In this document: positions 5,996 to 9,008 of the stretch, piece after piece
Numbering within the stretch: position 1 is the stretch's first letter
Layout of the letters: the number at the start of each line of letters is the position of its first letter
From: Gammaproteobacteria bacterium
Lineage (GTDB): Bacteria; Pseudomonadota; Gammaproteobacteria; SZUA-229
DNA: 9,008 nt
Assembly: GCA_016764035.1 (NCBI GenBank)
Contig: JAESSQ010000157.1
Coordinates: 1-9,008, forward strand
Direction: 5' to 3'
The notes under the pieces: generated by a model
Seen by the model: the letters and a program-made list of their open reading frames with translations, nothing else
What the model was told of the DNA's origin: nothing
Database searches by the model: none
Position numbers and translations under genes: made by a program

Positions 5996-6015
5996 TAGCG
6001 CTAATATCAGCACTA
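5996..6015. repeat. Small dyad between fadH and dusA
   Basis: TAGCGCT (5996-6002) and AGCACTA (6009-6015) form a seven-pair stem with one G-T wobble and a six-base loop. On the minus strand it is followed only by CGTCTTTA, so it would be a poor terminator for the fadH-like gene. Overlap with the dusA promoter region makes an operator possible. Confidence 0.3.
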
Positions 6016-6039
6016 TAAAAACAAGACACTCAAATAAAA

Positions 6040-8074
6040 CTACAATTTGTAGGCAAGCGTCATACCTTCTCTTATTGCTGTTTCCGCGTCTAATTCAGCT
6101 GCTTTTTTTGCGCCACCGATAATCTCAACCGGCTGACCAATTGCACGCAATTGTTCATATAAAGCATTTTCAGATTGCTGACCGGCACAGACGATAACGT
6201 GGTCTACTGCCAGCGTCTCATTATTACCCTGATGCACAATGTGTAAACCAAAATCATCAATTTTTTCATAACTGACACCTGACAACATATTCACGCCAGC
6301 CTTTCTCAAGGTTAAGCGCCGAATCCAACCCGTAGTACGGGCAAGATTTTTCCCCAACTTTTCATCTTTACGCTGTAACAGATACACTGTACGTTCAGGC
6401 TTATGGTCTACAACATCACGCAACAACCCTCCCCTGTTTTTATACTGAATATCGATACCCCATTTTTCATACCACCGACTTACGGTATTTTCTGTATCAG
6501 CTTCAATCAACATCTCTGCAACATCAAAGCCGATACCACCTGCACCTATGATAGCTACCCTGTTTTTTAGCTCTGCTTTATGATTAATCGCCGTTTCATA
6601 GTCCATCACCGAGAAATGATCAATGCCTGGTATGTTGGGTTTTTTCGGGGTAACACCCGTAGCAAAAATGATAGCGTCCGCATACATATCACGCAGGTCT
6701 TCAAATACAACTTTATGGTTACGGCGAATATCCACCGCCAACAAAGACAATTGCGCTTCGAAGTAACGTATCGTCTCTGCGTAGATTTCTTTGCCAGGAA
6801 TTTTTGCAGCAAGGTTAAACTGCCCACCAAGATTAGCTTCGTCATAAGCAATAACAAGATGCCCACGTTTCGCTGCATAATAAGCACACGACATACCAGC
6901 AACACCTAAGCCAACGATAACAATAGTTTTTTGTCGTTTCGCTTTATTGTCCGGGTATTCCGTTTCATAAGCAGCTCTTGGATTTACCATACAGGTCGCA
7001 CGCTGCTGTTTAAACACTCGGTCTAAACATCCCTGATTACAGGCGATACATTTATTTATTAAAATCGACTGGTTATTCTTTGCCTTGTTTACAAACTGAC
7101 TATCTGCAAGAAAGGGTCTCGCCATGGATACCATGTCTGCATCACCATCGCGCAAACATTTTTCTGCTAGCTCAGGCGTGTTTATTCGATTTGACGTAAT
7201 TAAAGGAATAGTAATACATCGTTTTAACTTTTTCGTTACCCAGCTGAACGCTGCCGCAGGAACCACCGACGCAATGGTTGGAATTCTTACTTCATGCCAG
7301 CCAATACCGGTGTTTATTATCGTAGCACCAGCTTCCTCAATGGCTTTGGCATGCTGCACGACCTCCGACCAGCTACTGCCTTCTTGCTTTAGGTCAAGCA
7401 TGGACAATCGATAAATGATGATAAAATTTTCACCGACAACACGACGCATCGCGCGAATTATTTCAAGTGAAAAACGAATCCTGTTTTCAAACGTGCCACC
7501 CCATTCATCGTCTCTTTGGTTAGTGCTAACACAGGCAAACTGATTAATTAAATAGCCTTCTGAACCCATCACCTCCGCGCCATCATAGTTCGCACGTTTT
7601 GCTAATTTTGCTGTGTGGGCATATGCATTGATTATTTTTTTTAATCTGCTTGCGGCTTAATGCTTTCGGTGCAAAAGGAGATATAGGCGACTGAATTGCC
7701 GATGGCGCAACAGCAAATGGATGATAAGCATAGCGCCCCGCATGAAGAATTTGGAGACATATTTTTGTCTCATGAGCATGAACTACCCGGGTGATTTTGC
7801 GGTGTTTGAATACTTGAAAAAAAAAGCTTAGCTGTGATGAAAATAACGATAAACGACCGCTGAACGTTGGCGATATGCCACCGGTAACGATTAAAGCTAC
7901 GCCACCTGCTGCACGCTCTTCATAAAACCTGGCTAACTTATTAAAGCCATTGAAGTGCTCCTCAAGGCCGGTATGCATCGACCCCATGATTGTACGATTG
8001 TTTAAAACCGTAAAACCCAAATCTAACGGTTTCATCAAAAACGGGAAATTTACTTTTGAAGTACCTTTATCCAT
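6040..8074 (-). pseudogene. fadH: FadH-like 2,4-dienoyl-CoA reductase, interrupted by a +1 frameshift
   Basis: FadH reduces 2,4-dienoyl-CoA during beta-oxidation of unsaturated fatty acids, using FMN, FAD, a 4Fe-4S cluster and NADPH. The N-terminal part (8074 down to about 7643) has FMKPLDLGF-type start sequence, MGSMHTGLEE, and LQILHAGRYAYHP. Its frame then leaves homology at an A8 run (7635-7642) and stops at 7583. Reading one base fewer there restores homology at once (IINAYAHTAKLAKRANYDGA, then EVMGSEGYLINQF) and runs to the stop at 6040. The corrected product has 677 residues, near the 672 of E. coli FadH. It keeps the active-site Tyr of GSEGY, the His of GIGWHE, the cluster CIACNQGC plus a fourth Cys in ATCMVNP, the FAD-site GLGVAG and the NAD(P)-site GAGGIG. 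All motifs are intact, so the lesion is recent, a sequencing error, or bypassed by slippage. A relative acting on another enal or dienoyl substrate is possible. ATG 8074 has only weak AAAGA upstream; Met14 is an alternative. Confidence 0.85.
7635..7642 (-). other. A8 homopolymer carrying the fadH frameshift
   Basis: The minus strand reads ATT-A8-TAATC. Seven A residues would keep the reductase in one frame; the eighth shifts it. Such runs are common sites of real indels, of polymerase slippage and of sequencing errors. Confidence 0.8.
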
Positions 8075-8317
8075 AAGTCTTTATATAGAACACACTAAAG
8101 TTATAATTAACTTGCCGACTACACAACCATCGTCACTGAACCCTATCAACTTATCGCTGATCACGCTTTGTAATCTACCACGTTATATATAAATCAACAC
8201 ACATCTTCACAACGAGTTAACTATGGTCATAACAATTTTTGAGTTATAGTAAGCACGTAGGTAACTGACCAACCTGTACACATGCTTTACTACTATTAAC
8301 GAAGCCAACAGCAGATA
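8075..8317. other. Divergent intergenic region between fadH and the ExeA-like gene
   Basis: This 243-bp AT-rich stretch must hold promoters for both divergent genes. On the minus side TTATAAC-like sequence (around 8100-8106) is a possible -10 element. On the plus side TATAGT (8245-8250) is a possible -10. Neither has a convincing -35 partner. I see no RNA gene, no long inverted repeat and no credible reading frame in it. Confidence 0.4.
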
Positions 8318-9008
8318 ATGTATAACGACTATTTCGGGTTTAAGGAATCACCCTTCTCTATCACACCAGATCCACGGTATCTATACATGACGTCGCAACA
8401 TCGCGACGCGCTAGCCCACCTTATCTACGGTTTAAACAGTGAAGGTGGCTGCATACTGCTAACCGGTGAAGTTGGCACGGGCAAAACCACCATATGTCGA
8501 TGCCTGCTAGAACAGATACCCAAGCAGGCAAATGTCGCTTTAGTACTAAACCCTAAAGTTAGTGAAATTGAATTACTGGAAACCATCTGTGACGAATTAA
8601 ACATAGATTACCCCGAGGCTAACAACAGCGTTAAAACGTATACCGACAGAATTTATAATTTTCTAATAAGCAGTAATCAGAATAATGAAAAAACTGTTTT
8701 AATCATCGATGAAGCACAAAACCTCGATAGCAAAGTACTGGAACAGTTGCGCCTTTTAACCAACCTGGAAACGGACAAAAGAAAACTGTTGCAGATCATT
8801 ATTCTTGGCCAACCAGAGTTACTGGAAATATTGGCACAAAAAGAGATGAGGCAACTAGCGCAACGCATCACTGCGCGCTTTCACTTACAGCCGTTAACTA
8901 AGCACGAAGTAAAAACGTACATCAGTCATCGCCTTGCTGTAGCGGGTCAGAGCATTCAACTGTTTCCGGATAAAAGCATCAAACTGTTATACCGGCTTAG
9001 CAACGGCG
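8318..9008 (+). CDS. ExeA/GspA-family AAA ATPase, C-terminus cut by window edge
   Basis: The visible 230 residues form an AAA-type ATPase domain of the ExeA/GspA/MshM group. Members work with cell-envelope assemblies such as type II secretion, MSHA pili or exopolysaccharide export; ExeA with ExeB helps place the secretin through peptidoglycan. Landmarks are MYNDYFGFKESPFSITPDPR (1-20), the family start signature; GEVGTGKTT, Walker A (50-58); VLIIDEAQNL, Walker B (127-136); ILGQPELLE, sensor 1 region (162-170); and LAQRITARFHL (180-190) with arginine-finger-like Arg183 and Arg187. The frame is open to the edge. Full-length ExeA proteins are longer and often carry a C-terminal peptidoglycan-binding domain, which would lie outside. 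ATG 8318 is the only sensible start: an in-frame TAA lies at 8297-8299, and there is no strong Shine-Dalgarno. Which envelope system it serves cannot be told without the downstream genes. Confidence 0.88.
   Translation, partial: MYNDYFGFKESPFSITPDPRYLYMTSQHRDALAHLIYGLNSEGGCILLTGEVGTGKTTICRCLLEQIPKQANVALVLNPKVSEIELLETICDELNIDYPEANNSVKTYTDRIYNFLISSNQNNEKTVLIIDEAQNLDSKVLEQLRLLTNLETDKRKLLQIIILGQPELLEILAQKEMRQLAQRITARFHLQPLTKHEVKTYISHRLAVAGQSIQLFPDKSIKLLYRLSNG

Noticed and set aside
6606..6909. Roughly 100-residue frames on both strands inside the fadH-like gene
   Set aside because: They are out-of-frame shadows of the FAD/NAD domain coding sequence, without homology or translation signals.
6040..7572. 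The 510-residue downstream half of fadH as a separate gene starting MMGSEG
   Set aside because: The start lies inside the conserved EVMGSEGYLINQF active-site motif, and homology continues upstream through the A8 run, so this is a fragment.
7821..7829. T9 run (minus strand) in the fadH-like gene giving Phe-Phe-Phe, a possible second frameshift
   Set aside because: Homology is in the same frame on both sides, so there is no net frame change; the Phe run fills a variable loop.

Overview
The window reads as ordinary chromosomal DNA from a moderately AT-rich gammaproteobacterium. The evidence is the rpe-gph-trpE gene order, a DusA very close to the E. coli family, a DUF3187 barrel-like protein, a FadH-type dienoyl-CoA reductase and an ExeA/GspA-family ATPase. 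I cannot name a genus. No rRNA, tRNA, CRISPR array, insertion sequence or phage gene was seen.

Layout. At 1-2651 on the minus strand lies an operon-like run of rpe (ribulose-5-phosphate 3-epimerase), gph (phosphoglycolate phosphatase) and trpE (anthranilate synthase component I, cut by the left edge). The 191 bp between gph and trpE hold a candidate trp leader. It has a 16-codon reading frame ending Trp-Arg-Trp-stop, a good sigma70-like promoter, two small hairpins, and a 10-bp long-range inverted repeat that could hide the trpE ribosome-binding site. At 2812-3793 on the plus strand are a four-helix CopD-like membrane protein and a secreted monohaem cytochrome c, separated by 217 bp with two inverted repeats and ended by a strong intrinsic terminator. 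At 3880-4935 (plus) is a DUF3187 protein, probably outer-membrane, convergent with dusA (4944-5927, minus). At 6040-8074 (minus) is a fadH-like 2,4-dienoyl-CoA reductase gene split by one extra base in an A8 tract. At 8318 a divergent ExeA/GspA-family AAA ATPase starts and runs off the right edge.

How the genes fit together. rpe and gph supply pentose-phosphate metabolism and 2-phosphoglycolate clean-up. Their linkage to trpE is a known proteobacterial arrangement, and the leader suggests trpE has its own tryptophan-responsive control inside the cluster. The CopD-like protein and the cytochrome c may be a small haem/redox pair, but only adjacency supports that. The other genes look functionally independent.

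The two strongest observations are the trpE leader with its RBS-sequestering fold and the fadH homopolymer frameshift. No wholly new multi-gene system is evident.
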